Source: Bog-159 sp963738375 (GTDB taxonomy: Bacteria > Acidobacteriota > Terriglobia > Bryobacterales > Bryobacteraceae). From it: 64,000 bases of DNA. Positions 9,836 to 20,800 of this stretch are shown here, piece after piece (the stretch's first letter is position 1; every line of letters begins with the position of its first letter). The notes below the pieces were generated by a model. That model worked only from the letters and a program-made list of their open reading frames with translations. It made no database searches and was not told the origin of the DNA. The translations under genes and the position numbers were made by a program. The DNA is taken from NCBI GenBank assembly GCA_963738375.1, contig CAVTWL010000008.1:186001-250000 (forward strand), written 5' to 3'.

Positions 9836-12800
9836 CTAGCGTGTCGTCAGGCTAACGTAGCCCACGTTAACCGCGTCCGCTGAATCCGGTGACGCCCACA
9901 ATCCGCGCAGAAGGCGTTTCCCGCCCATCTTCCGCAGCGCGCCTAAATCCACTCCGCACTCGAATCGCATGTGGTTCATGCTTGCCATCGGGTTGTAAGC
10001 CGCCGCCGAAATCCCCGCGATTCCTGGAGCTGCCGCACCGGTTCCGCCAAGCGGCGCTGGCGCCGATCCCAAGTCGTCCCGCGGACGCCAGGCTGGCGCG
10101 CTAACACCAGCATGGGCCGCACTGCCGCCGATCGGCCCCAGCAGACGTCCCACTGTATTTCCCGGAACCTCCGGCAACTTCCGATGCCCCACACCGGCAT
10201 AGGCGCTCAAACTGGCGCTCGCCGGCGCCGCCCCGCTCACGACCGTCAGCACGATTTCGTCACCGTTCACCGTGGCCACCGTGAAATGTTCGCTGCTGTC
10301 GATGGCCAGGCCGTTCACCGTTGCGAAACTACCGGTCAACGCCGAAGCATTCAGAATGTCGAACGTATTCCCAATTGCCGGCGTGTACCCTGCCGCCAGC
10401 GTGATATTCAGCGTACCGCTCAGAGCTGCCGCGCCGCTTACATTGAGTTGATCGTACTTGGTTCCCGCCGCCGTACCGCCGATCGTCACATCCAGCGCGC
10501 CTGCCGCATTCTGCGAGTACGTGCCGTTCACCTGCAACGCGCCCGTACTGGTCGCGGAGTTTCCCGGTGTGACCGTCGCCGCATCCACCACACCATAATT
10601 TACCGTCCCCGTGCCGTACAGCACGCCGCCATTCAAGTTCAGCGCGCCCGATCCGCCGCTGGCCAGCGTCCCGTCGATGGTCGTCGTCCCCGCGGTCTGC
10701 GTAAAGTCGAAACCGCTTCCAGTTACTGTGAACGTGCTGCCAGTCGATATCAAGATCTGGCCGGCATTCGTGAAGCTTCCGCCCGTGGTCGTCAGGCTGG
10801 CATTTCCAGACAGCCCAAACCTCCCTGTCGCGGCATTCGTGTTGAATCCCAGCATGGCATTCGTGCCGCTTTGGTTCACGATCGCCGCGCTGGTGCTCCC
10901 CAGGTTGATGCCTGCCGCATTAGTCACGATGTTCGCGCCGTTAAATTGCAGCGTGCCGCTCACGTTGTAAGCGCCCCCCGTCAGAGTCGTCCCCGAGAAA
11001 TTCGTCAGGCTCCCACTCACATCGAACAGGTCGCCCGGGTTAATCGTCAGTAGTCCATTGTTCGTAAAGTTGCCGGCCGTGGTAAAGCTGCGTCCAGTGC
11101 CCAACGTAAAGACCCCGGTCGTTCCGTTTATCGCAAAGTTCGCCAGAGCGTTCACGCCACCGCTCGACTCGATCGCGGAACCGGCGCCGGTCAACGTGAT
11201 ATTGGAATTGTTGGTGACAATGTTGGCGCCCCGGAACTGCAGGATCCCGGCGATGTCGAAGACTCCGCCGCTCAGCGTGCTCCCGGAGAAGTTGGTCAGG
11301 CTGCTCTTCTGGTTGACGGCAAACTTGTCCCCCGTTCCCACCGATAAAGTGCCGTGGTTCGTGAAGTTTCCCGCAGTCGTGTAATTGCCCCACGAACTCC
11401 CCAGCGTAAGGCTACCCGTGCTACCGATCACGGCCAGATTCGCCAATAAACTTTGTCCTCCGAAATTGGTCAGTTGCGCTCCCGCGCCAGTTAGCGAGAT
11501 ATTGGCGGCATCCGTTACGATGCTGGCTCCGCTTGCCCCGAATTGCAACGTTCCGCCTATCGAATAAGTCCCGCCCGTCAGGGTAGTGCCGGCGAAATTC
11601 GTAAACGCACCGCCCGCCGCTGTCCCAATCTGCATCGTCGCATTGCTCGCCACAGTGAGCGTGCCGCTATTGGTGAACCCCGCGCTGCCCGGCAGAATCG
11701 CGAGAGTCGATTGCGTGGCCGCAATGGTGCCGCTGTTCACGAGACTCAGGTTCGAAATCGTGCCATACCCCGCTATGGTCGAACTGTTGGTAAAGCTCAC
11801 ACTCGCGTTGGCGCCCGCAATCGAACTGTTCGCGCCGCCGCTTGCCGCCGCCAAATTCAGTGTCCCGGGCCCGCTCAAAGTCACGGTCGTCCCGGAAATC
11901 TTAAGGGTCGAACTCGTCAGATTAATGGTTCCCGCGTTGCTGCCAGCGCTCGCCGCCGTAAGGTTCAGCGTCGCGCCTTCATCCACGTTTACGGTTCCGC
12001 TATTCGCGATGGCGCCCGCGTTCAAGGTATCCGCCGTGTTGTTGAAAGCACCTACCGTCACCGTCGCGCCCGGGTTATTCGTAAGCGTACCCGCCACGGT
12101 CAGCGTGTTCGGCCCGATTTGCCCGTTCAAGCCGTTGGTCTCCACGATACCGCTGTTGCTGAGCCCGCCCGCCACCGTCACGTTCGATCCCCGTTCTACG
12201 TCGAATATCCCGGTGCTGGCGATGCTCAACGTTCCCGGCGCCATGCTCGTAGTCTGCCCGTTTTCCAAATACAGCTTGCCTTCCACGCTGCCCAGATTCG
12301 CCAGTCCGAACGACGTGCCTGCCGTCAGCGAACCGTACAAGTCGATTTCCGATCCGATGCCCACATCCGTAATTCCGTTCGCCGCTCCCGTCAAGTTCAA
12401 GGTGCCTTCCGTGCCGATCGTTATCCGGCCGTTGTTCGCCAGCGTCCCCACATTGACGACGTCCGCGGTGTCGTTGAAGCCTCCAATATTCAGGTAACCG
12501 CCCGCATTGTTCGTGAACAGGCCCGTTACCGTCAATCCATTCGAGGCCGTCCCAATGTTTTCACCGTGCGTATCCAACCGGCCGCTATTCGTCAAATTGC
12601 CCGCGACCGTCACGTTGCTTCCGCCATCGATGTCCGTGTACGAACTCGCCGCCAGCGTCAATATTCCGGCCGCTGGTGCGATGCTGCTGCCCTTTCCGTT
12701 CTCGAAAAACAACGCGCCCTCGACGCTGGTCAAGGCTCCCAAGGCGCTTCCGGCGCCCGCCGTGAACAGCCCATACAGGTCGATCTCCGATCCGGCCGCG

Positions 12801-14795
12801 ACATCCGTCACCCCCCCCGGCTGCCCTGTCAAATTCAAGGTCGCTCCCGTCCCGATCGTGATGCGGCCCGCGTTCGTCAGCGTTCCAAGACTCACCAGGT
12901 CGGCGGTGTCGTTGTAAGCTCCAATATTCAGCCACCCGCCCGCGTTGTTGGTATACGAACCGGTCACCGTCACGGAGTTCGCCCCGCCACCGTTTGTCCC
13001 GTTGGTCGCCAACGTTCCACTGCTGGTCAGATTCCCGGCGATGGTCGCGCTGGTTCCCCGGTCTACATCCAGGTAGCCGCCGGACGCCAGGGACAGAGAT
13101 CCGCCGGCGGGAGCGATCGACGCGCCTTTCTGATTTTCCAGATATAGGCTGCCGGCGACGGTTGAAAGGGCGCCCAGCGCGTTCCCCCCCGGCCGTGAAC
13201 GTCCCGAACAGGTCGATCTCCGACCCCGCGGCGACGGCCGTCAGTCCGCCTGGCTGAGCCGTCAGGTTCAACGACGACTCGCTCCCGATGGTAAGTCTCC
13301 CGTTATTGGTCAGCGCCGCCAGGTTTACCTGATCGGCAGTATCGTTGAAAGCCCCGATATTCAGCCAGCCGCCGGCATTATTCGTATAAGTGCCCGTTAC
13401 GGTGATGCTATTGGCGCCCAGTCCGCTGCCGGTCCCGTTTGTGTCGAGACGCCCGCTGCTATTCACGTTCCCTGCGATCGTCCAGATCGACCCACGGTCC
13501 ACATCCGTATACGATCCCGCAGCCAGCGTCAGTATGCCGCCTGCCGGGGCGTCCGCTGTGCTTTTTCCGTTCTCCAGAAACAGCGAGCCTTCCACGCTAC
13601 CGAGCTTGGCGAGTGCGTTGGCCGTCCCCGACGTGAACGTCCCGTATAAGTCGATTTCCGATCCCGTTCCGATATCGGCCACTCCGTTCGGTTCAGCGGT
13701 GAGGTTCAAGGTCGCATCGCTGCCGATGGTGATGCGCCCCTTGTTCGTAAGGGTTCCTATATTTACAACGTCAGCCGTATCGTTGTATGCTCCGATGTTT
13801 AGCCATGCGCCGGCATTATTGGTGTAAGACCCCGTCACCGTCAGTTGGTTGGCGCCCGTATCCCCATTCGTTCCGTTGGTGGCAACCGTCCCGCTGCTAT
13901 TCAGATTCCCCGTAACCGTAAAACTCGAACTCGAATCCACGTCCACATACGATCCCGTTCCCAGAGTCAGCGTTCCGCTTCCGGGTGTGGCGCCGGTGCC
14001 CTTTGCATTCTCGAGGTACAAAGTGCCTTCCACGCTGGCGAGCGACGCGAACGCATTGGCCGTTCCCGCCGTGAAGACGCCGTACACATCGAATTCCGAC
14101 CCGGCCAGAACATCCGTGATCCCATTCGGCTGGCCCGTCAAGTTCAGGGACGACCCGCTGCCTATCGTCACGCGGCCGGAATTGGTCAAGCTCTTCAGCT
14201 TTAGCGAATCCGCCGTGCTCCCAAAGGCGCCCAGATTCAGCCACGCTCCGGCGCTATTGGTGAATGCTCCGTTGAACGTCAGGCTGTTCGCGCCTCCCGC
14301 GTTGTTCCCATTGGTGTCGATCCGGCCCGTATTGGTGAAAGCGCCGTTAAAGCTCGCGCTGCTCCCGCCATAAAAGTCCATATACCCCGCATTGCTGCCG
14401 CTGCCGCTTACGGTTAATATGCTGGCATTGCCGAACAGAAAGTCCGCGGCGGCGTTCTCCGTGAACACACCCGCGATGGTCAGTCTTTCTTTTAATCCGG
14501 TGGCATTTTCAAGCGTCGAATTGCCGGAGCCGCTGCCTAACGTCAACGCATTAATCGTCGCGCTCATGTTTAGGCTCACTAAATCGCTGCCCGTCGCGAT
14601 CGTTACGTTGTAGGTATTAGTTCCGTTATTGGGTGCGCCCGACGGTGTCCAGTCCGCCGCCGTGCTCCAATTCCCCGTCCCACCATTCCAAACGGAATTT
14701 TCGACTGTATTGGATTTCGCCGGCCCCGTATCCTGGGCTGCCAGACCCCCCGTCAGGCAAAGCAAGCCTGCCAGGACAAGCGATCGATGTTTCAT
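9836..14795 (-). CDS. Giant secreted repeat protein of the autotransporter-passenger type (one frameshift)
   Basis: About 1652 residues after repairing one extra G in a run of seven (C on the plus strand) near 13190. Start ATG 14795 gives a clear signal peptide (LVLAGLLCLTGGLAAQ). An N-terminal WNGGTGNWSTAADW motif, typical of PEP-CTERM and autotransporter-like passengers, is followed by six roughly 146-residue repeats. Three roughly 100-residue repeats come next, then a GTKYDQLNVSGAAALSGTLN passenger-like domain. The composition is Gly/Ala/Ser/Thr/Asn-rich with alternating hydrophobics, consistent with a beta-helix. No beta-barrel, LPXTG, PEP-CTERM or T9SS signal is visible at the end; the last 120 residues are a Pro/Gly/Ala-rich tail. 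It is probably a surface or secreted adhesin or matrix protein; the export route is unknown. Confidence 0.8.
10700..11590 (-). repeat. Three shorter tandem repeats (about 97-102 codons) in the giant gene
   Basis: Downstream of the long repeats, a second unit recurs three times. It is marked by (T/S)TL(T/S)GG-(x)-F/Y-(x)(x)-GTLQF, then GANIVT and AGNFTN(N/H)G segments. The units begin near 11580, 11285 and 10990 on the minus strand. They are more diverged than the 146-codon units and probably form further coils of the same beta-helix. Confidence 0.7.
12000..14270 (-). repeat. Six tandem repeats of about 438 bp in the giant gene
   Basis: Within the giant gene a unit of about 146 codons recurs. 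It can be tracked by the TAD(x)V/L...GTLTN-GRITIG segment, whose copies start near 14218, 13777, 13340, 12906, 12468 and 12032, a spacing of 434-441 bases. Each unit contains an LNLTGQPNG-like segment, a GSEIDLYG segment, a VEG(x)LxLENGK segment and a TNNAGGWLNIG segment. The last copy is degenerate. The frame-breaking poly-C run lies inside the third unit. Confidence 0.85.
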
Positions 14796-14828
14796 GTGGC
14801 CGGTCCTCCGGTTCTTAGCAATTCTACA

Positions 14829-15941
14829 CTAAGGCGTGTTCGGATCCGACAATTTTCTGAGCCGCCGGAATTCCTCGCGCTCCCGCACAGCGTCCGCTTT
14901 TCGGCCTAGTTTCGCGTATGCGGAAGCGAGGTCGTAGTGCGATTCCGGACTCTGCGGCGCCAGTTTCACGGCGCTCTCAAACTCCCGGACCGCGCCCGCG
15001 TTATCATCCGATTCTCGCAGCACCCGTCCCAGCGTCACATGGGTCGCGAAATCGTTGGCGTCCAACTTAACCGCTTTCTCGGCGTATTGCCGCGCGGCCT
15101 GCGGTTGATCGCGCTTTAGATAGATATTTGCCAGGCTTACCAGTGCGGGAATATGATCCGGCGCGATTTCCAAGGTCTTCCCGATCTCCTGAATCCCGTG
15201 CTCCGCATCCGTCAGCATCAGGTACGCGCCGTACCTGAAATGCACGTTCGCATCGTTCGGATAATCCTTGACCACCACTCCGAATTTATTCAGCGCTTCC
15301 AGGGAGTCCTGCTCCATCCCCGCCGCCATCGCATCGCCCAGCTTGAAGACTTTGTCGCGCTCCGCTTCCGGAACCTCCGGGGGCGTCCAAGCCTGCCGCA
15401 AGCCGGCAATGCCCGCCGCCACGATAATCTCCGGGGTCTTCTTGGAGTCGTGCGTCAGCTCGACCAGAGTGGAAATCGCCTTTTCGAAGCGGTTTAGCTT
15501 GATCAGAACCAGGGCCAGATGCAACCGGCCCGCATTCGCCAGCTCATTCCCGGATTGCGGTCCCAGTTTCTGGGCATGCAGCAGGCTATCGAGCGCCGCA
15601 TCATAAGTCTTTAGATGATATTGGCAAAGACCCGCCATGATCCACGCCGGAGGCTGGTCCGGCTTCAGTCCCGCCAGCTTGCGAAAATCCGCCGAGCAGT
15701 CCTTGTACTGGTCGCGATCGTATTCGATCGAGCCCGCTTCCCACAGCCCTTCGGGCCAGTCCGGCTTGATGGCCAGCCCCTTCTTATAAAGAGCCAGCGC
15801 CTCCGCGGGCCGCTTGGCGTCCCGCGCCGCGGCCGCTTCGCGGGAAAGAGCTTCAACGGCCGGCGGCGATGCCTGCATGAATAAGAAGGCGAAGGCGAAC
15901 CCAATCATAATGCGCTTGGTTACTGAGTTATTGCGCGTCAA
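14829..15941 (-). CDS. Secreted TPR-repeat protein
   Basis: 370 residues from ATG 15941, with an alternative start at 15908 (MIGFAFAF). An N-terminal signal peptide or membrane anchor is followed by TPR-type helical pairs over almost the whole length, for example AEALALYKKGLAIKPDWPEG, ALVSLANIYLKRDQPQAARQ and ESHYDLASAYAKLGRKADA. It begins 13 bases after the stop of the malectin regulator-like gene and is probably co-transcribed with it. Its end precedes the giant repeat gene. A scaffold role in the envelope is plausible; the partner is unknown. The gene appears intact. Confidence 0.8.
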   Translation of the reverse strand: MTRNNSVTKRIMIGFAFAFLFMQASPPAVEALSREAAAARDAKRPAEALALYKKGLAIKPDWPEGLWEAGSIEYDRDQYKDCSADFRKLAGLKPDQPPAWIMAGLCQYHLKTYDAALDSLLHAQKLGPQSGNELANAGRLHLALVLIKLNRFEKAISTLVELTHDSKKTPEIIVAAGIAGLRQAWTPPEVPEAERDKVFKLGDAMAAGMEQDSLEALNKFGVVVKDYPNDANVHFRYGAYLMLTDAEHGIQEIGKTLEIAPDHIPALVSLANIYLKRDQPQAARQYAEKAVKLDANDFATHVTLGRVLRESDDNAGAVREFESAVKLAPQSPESHYDLASAYAKLGRKADAVREREEFRRLRKLSDPNTP

Positions 15942-15953
15942 GCCGTGGCTCGA

Positions 15954-17609
15954 CTAGTTGCTCTCGTCCACAACTTCCAGAGCATTAATAGAAGCGTAAT
16001 TCACTACGGGCACGAACGAAAGCTCAATCTTCCCCAGCGCATTGGGGGTCACTCCGTGAAAGCTCTTTTCCACCGCCCGCTGCGCTCCTCCCGCCGCTTT
16101 GAATACATCGAAATTCCGCAGCAGCGCCAAACCGTTGCAATATACGTCGAACACCCTGCTCCCCGCCCCGCCGGCGCCGGGCTTTTCCGCTCCGAACCAA
16201 GTCTCCGCGAACCACAGACTCACGGTATACCGCCCGTCAGCCACTGGAATCGTGTAAGAAAAGTGGCCGAAGCGCTCCGACTGGAACATTTCAGGATCCT
16301 TTGTATTCGTTACCTGCTCCGATCGCGGCACCGAGAATCCATGGCTGAAATAGCGGTCCGCTCCCCACACCTGTCCCTGCTGATCGATGTAATTCTTGCC
16401 GCGCGCCACAATTCGTATCGGCCGCATCTTGCCGGGCAGCCCGGGAATAATCTCTATCGCGTTTAACATCGGCACGTTATTCGAAATCCCCGCAAATTGC
16501 ACGTGCAGCATCCCGTCCCCTGCCGGCGAAATGTCTTTAAACACTTTCTCGTCGGCGGTATTGCTCCCGCCCGCGTCGGAAAGCACGTCAAAGGTCCACA
16601 CCACCGTTCTGCCGTTGATCGCAATCCTGAAAACACGGCTCGACTCCCCCCCGCCAGCCATATTGTTGTCCCCGAATAGCGTCTCAGCGAAATAGAGATG
16701 CAACTCGTAAACCCCCGGCTTTAAAGGAATCTCGTAGCTGAAATCGCCCTCCCTCCGGTAACGGAACAACTCTGGGTCCGGTGTGCGCGCAATCGCGTGG
16801 TTGCCCGTGGCGACCACGGATCCACCCTTATAGAACCGGTCTCCCGACCAGACGTTTCCCGTCCGGTCAACCTGACGCACGGTGGGCGAACCGCACAATA
16901 TGCGGATCTCTTCGCTCTCGCCGCCGGCCAGCGGCGTACTCCTTGAAGCAGCCGGATTTACAGGTCCATGCCCGCGTGTGTACCAAACCAGCCCGGCTCC
17001 GCCCATAATCGCCAGCAATCCCAGGGCTACGGCCACCAATACCCACGAAGGAAGCTTACGCCCCGCGGTCGAAACGGCTGGAGTTTCAATTACATCCGCT
17101 TGGCTAAGCGTCAATTCGAGAGCAGTGTGCCCGCCTAGTGCCGGCAGGTCTTCGATCGGGGCTCCTTCCTGCTCCGTCGGCGGCCCCGCGCCATTGTGCC
17201 CGTTATTCCCGTTGCGGCCATTGCGAACCATTTGACCGTTGGTCGCGGACGGCCGCTCCGACCCGGACTTTCCATTCGCCACAAATTGCGGTACATACTG
17301 TCCCGACGGGATTACGATCTTTAACTCCCGGCAGGCGCCCTCGCTCTCGTAATACTGCTTCAACCGTTTGCGCAGCCGGAAAGCCTCAACCCGCACGATC
17401 GAATCCTGCCTGGGCTCGAAACTCGGAGCACGCCCCAACGCCTCGACGGCAATGTTGTATTCCTTGATCTGGTTGGCTTGCCCCTCGAAATACTTGGTGC
17501 AGACATAGTCCAATAGCAGCGCCAAACTGGGTGCTTTCGCGAAGATCCCCGACGCGATTACCGCCTCCAGCTCTGCCTTGCACTGGTCCGTATTAGGAAC
17601 AGCCGACAT
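15954..17609 (-). CDS. Membrane-anchored winged-helix-like protein with two malectin domains
   Basis: 551 residues from ATG 17609, preferred over an ATG four codons upstream because GGAAAGG lies just before it. Residues 1-112 match the N-terminal domain common in acidobacterial one-component proteins (IKEYNIAVEALGR, DSIVRVEAFRLRKRL, YYESEG, IPSGQYVPQF), which is thought to be a winged-helix DNA-binding-like domain. A linker rich in Asn/Gly and one transmembrane helix (about 188-210) lead to two malectin domains outside the membrane. Each has a GGSxV or HGFSV segment, a (x)YELHLYFAET-type strand and an FDV segment. Malectins bind di- or oligosaccharides in characterised members. The architecture resembles ToxR/CadC-type transmembrane regulators. 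It is divergent from the TonB receptor gene and may control it (inference). Confidence 0.8.
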   Translation of the reverse strand: MSAVPNTDQCKAELEAVIASGIFAKAPSLALLLDYVCTKYFEGQANQIKEYNIAVEALGRAPSFEPRQDSIVRVEAFRLRKRLKQYYESEGACRELKIVIPSGQYVPQFVANGKSGSERPSATNGQMVRNGRNGNNGHNGAGPPTEQEGAPIEDLPALGGHTALELTLSQADVIETPAVSTAGRKLPSWVLVAVALGLLAIMGGAGLVWYTRGHGPVNPAASRSTPLAGGESEEIRILCGSPTVRQVDRTGNVWSGDRFYKGGSVVATGNHAIARTPDPELFRYRREGDFSYEIPLKPGVYELHLYFAETLFGDNNMAGGGESSRVFRIAINGRTVVWTFDVLSDAGGSNTADEKVFKDISPAGDGMLHVQFAGISNNVPMLNAIEIIPGLPGKMRPIRIVARGKNYIDQQGQVWGADRYFSHGFSVPRSEQVTNTKDPEMFQSERFGHFSYTIPVADGRYTVSLWFAETWFGAEKPGAGGAGSRVFDVYCNGLALLRNFDVFKAAGGAQRAVEKSFHGVTPNALGKIELSFVPVVNYASINALEVVDESN

Positions 17610-17797
17610 GGGCCTTTCCATTTATTTGAACGGCTTACGAGCATTGTCGCCAGCCGTTAACGACTCCTGAATAGCTGTAACTGAATCCAGAGTAGCAGTA
17701 ACCTCGCTGAAAATAAAGCCCGTTTTGGGTGTAACCCGCTAGTACATTCCTATTAACACCTTTAGCCTTTACGTTGGGGCCCTAGTGGATTTATATT

Positions 17798-17852
17798 ACG
17801 AGAGTCTCGTTTAACGCTTGCAAATGTTCCGAACTGGATTAATGTCCAGTTC
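17798..17852. promoter_or_regulatory. Two palindromes in the divergent regulator/TonB-receptor intergenic region
   Basis: The 287-base gap between the malectin regulator-like gene and the Oar-like receptor holds two inverted repeats. One is a 13-base palindrome at 17798-17810 (ACGAGA-G-TCTCGT). The other has an 8-base perfect arm pair at 17831-17838/17845-17852 (GAACTGGA/TCCAGTTC), ending 44 bases before the receptor start. They are candidate operator sites. The second could equally be a leader hairpin. Confidence 0.45.
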
Positions 17853-17896
17853 CATGTATGCAGCTTAAAACAGCTAAAGGGGAGTAAAGAGGTACC

Positions 17897-20800
17897 ATGA
17901 AGAACCGCACCGTATTCCTAGTTGCCCTTGCGTTGCTAATTCTGTCGGCCATGAACCTGCCGGCACAATTCACTTCCGCAACGCTGACCGGCGTCGTCAA
18001 CGACCCGTCCGGCGCAGTGGTTCCGCAAGCTAAGGTCACGCTGGTCAATGAAAAGACCGGCGATACCCGCGAAACCGTTACAAACAATGATGGTTACTAC
18101 ACTTTCGCTGGTATGTCAGTCGGCGATTTGACGTATAAGCTGACGGTAGAGGCCAAAGGCTTCGTTACCTATGATGCACCCGGCATCGTCTTGCTGGGCG
18201 GCGAAAAGCGCAACGTCAACATTGTGTTAAAGGTTGGAAACGCTTCCGAGAAGATCGAAGTCGTCGGTGTCGCCGATACCATCGTCCCCGTCGACTCCGG
18301 CGAAAAATCCGAAACGTTGACAACAAAAGAGTTACAGAATTATGTGCAGGTTGGCAGCAACGCCGCCGAGTACATTAAGATTATGCCTGGCTTCGGCATC
18401 AGCAACGGCACCAACAACGTGGCCAACTACACCGGTGAGGTCATCGGCATCAACGCCAACGGCGCGGCCGGCAGCCAAAGCCCGCTGAACAATGCCTATT
18501 CCTACAACGGCCTGCCCAGCAACTCGCTCGACATCACCGCGGATGGCGCCCACGTTTCCGATCCCGGTTGCAACTGCGATACGCCAGTCAACCCGAACTC
18601 CGACATGATCGCTGAATTTAAGATTATGTCTTCCAACTTCAGCGCCGAGAACCAGAAGGGTCCTATTGTGATCAGCTCCATCGCTAAGTCCGGTGGCAGC
18701 GAGTTCCACGGTTCGGGCTTCTTCTACGCCCGCGATTACGCCTTGAACGCGAATGACTTCGTATTCAATAAAGACGGTGTGCCGATTCCCCCGAACAAGT
18801 ATTTTTACCCCGGCGGCACCATCGGCGGCCCGGTCCTCATCCCCGGCACCCGCTTCAACAAGAGCCGCAACAAGCTGTTCTTCTTCACTGGTTTCGAATA
18901 CTTCTATCAGGTCCTGAATACTTCCCTGGTTCGCGCTACGGTTCCCACCGCCAGCGAGTTGACCGGCAACTTCTCCCCGGCGTCCATTGCCCAGGAGGGA
19001 GCCATCACCGCCTCCGGCGGCCCTCCCGGAGCCTTGAACGCCCTGGGCGCGGCACAGTTCCCTAACGGAATCATCCCGCAATCCGGTGTCGGCGGAATTG
19101 ACGCGAATATGCTCGCCTTGATGAAGCTGTACCCCGCGGCCAACGCCAACCCGAATCAGACCGGTGGTTACAACTTCGTGCAATCGCACACCTTCAACCA
19201 GAACAACGATCAGTGGATGACTCGCCTGGACTATAACATCAGCGACAACACCAAACTGTTCATCCGCTACAACCTGCAGCGCGAAACGCAGCAGTTCCCG
19301 GTCGGACTCTGGTGGACCCAGGACGATCAGGTTCCTTATCCGACCGCCATCCTCGGCAAGAACAAGTCCGACTCGGTGACGGCGTCGTTAACGCACGTGT
19401 TCAGCCCGTCCATGACCAACGAGTTCGTATTCGGCTACACCTTCGTCGGCTTCCCGAACATCTTTGCCGATCCGAGCCAAAGTCGACCGCGCCAACGTCG
19501 GCTACAGCTACACGGGTCTATACAAGAATGGCGTTGCCCAGATCCCCTCCTTCGGTGGTCTCGGTTGGGCCAACCAGGAAGCAGCTGTGGTGTTCAATCC
19601 GGGCGGTTTTGAAGCAGGCGGCGCTTCGCAAGGCCTCTACGCCGATAAGTGGATGCCTAGCGTGAGCGACACTGTTACGAAAGTCGTCGGCACACACACC
19701 GTCAAGGCAGGCTTCTTCTACGAATGGATCCGCAACGCCCAGCCCGCCAACAACAACACCAACGGCCAATTGCAGATCTGGGCCGGCGGCGGCAGCGCCA
19801 GCACCTGGGGCAATGAATACGCCGATTTGATCACCGGTAACCTCTCCTACGGTTACAACGAGACGTCATACACCAACATTCACGACGAATCCTACAACAC
19901 GTATGAAGGTTTCCTTCAGGACGACTTTAAGGTGACCAAGCGCTTGACCCTCAACTATGGTCTTCGCTTCACTCACTTCCAACCCTGGGTCGACCGTACC
20001 GGGAATGGCTACTCTATTTTCGACTACTCCGCCTATAGCTCGTCGTTGCACTCCGCTCCAATACTGCGGTTTCGAATGGCACAGCAAGGATCCCAGTGTG
20101 CCGATTGCCGGATTCCCCACCCGCGCTCTCTTCTATCAACCCCGTATCGGCGCTGCTTATGATCTCACCGGCGCGGGCAAGACCGTACTGCGCGGCGGCT
20201 GGGGCCGTTACTACTACCACTCCGGACAGTTCACCTCCGGTTTGGATGTATCCGCGGGAGTCAACTCGACCTCACTTTCGGCGAGCGGTTTGGGTGTCCC
20301 CCACCTCTACGCCAGCATGATCGATTCGGTCAATTACGCAAATCAGCCGCTCTCGCCGAGCGCCGTCGACAGCAAGGACAATAAGCAGCCTTACACCGAT
20401 CAGTACAACGTCACTCTGTCACAGCGAACTCCCTGGTCCGGTTTGCTCGAAGTCGCGTATGTCGGCAATCGCAGCCGCGATCTAGCCAATAGTTCCGGCT
20501 TTGGTAGCGACATCAACCTGGTGCCGGTAGGCTCCATGCTCTCGTCCAACAATGGCGGCAAGGATCCCAACAGCCTCAATGCGAACGCTTTCCGTCCGCT
20601 GCAGGGCTTCACGGATATCAACCTCGCCACCAACAATCTGTACTCCAACTACAATGCGATGCAGGTAACGTGGGTCCGTTCCAAGGGACGTTACAACCTC
20701 AACTTCAACTACGCATTTGGCAAAGCCATGGGCATCGTCAACGCCGCGGCCGATCCGTTCAATTTGTCGAACGACTATGGCGTTCAGCCCACCAACCGCA

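Noticed and set aside
9836..10250. Autotransporter beta-barrel at the end of the giant protein
   Set aside because: The last 120 residues are rich in Pro, Gly and Ala, lack alternating barrel strands and do not end in an aromatic residue.
9889..13147. Long plus-strand open frames opposite the giant repeat gene
   Set aside because: They mirror the repeat structure of the minus-strand gene and give low-complexity Arg/Pro or Val/Pro-rich translations with no family resemblance.
13180..13200. Programmed frameshifting at the run of seven C in the giant repeat gene
   Set aside because: One extra base in a homopolymer is a common sequencing error, and similar +1 errors occur at non-slippery sites across the window. 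No stimulatory structure was evident.
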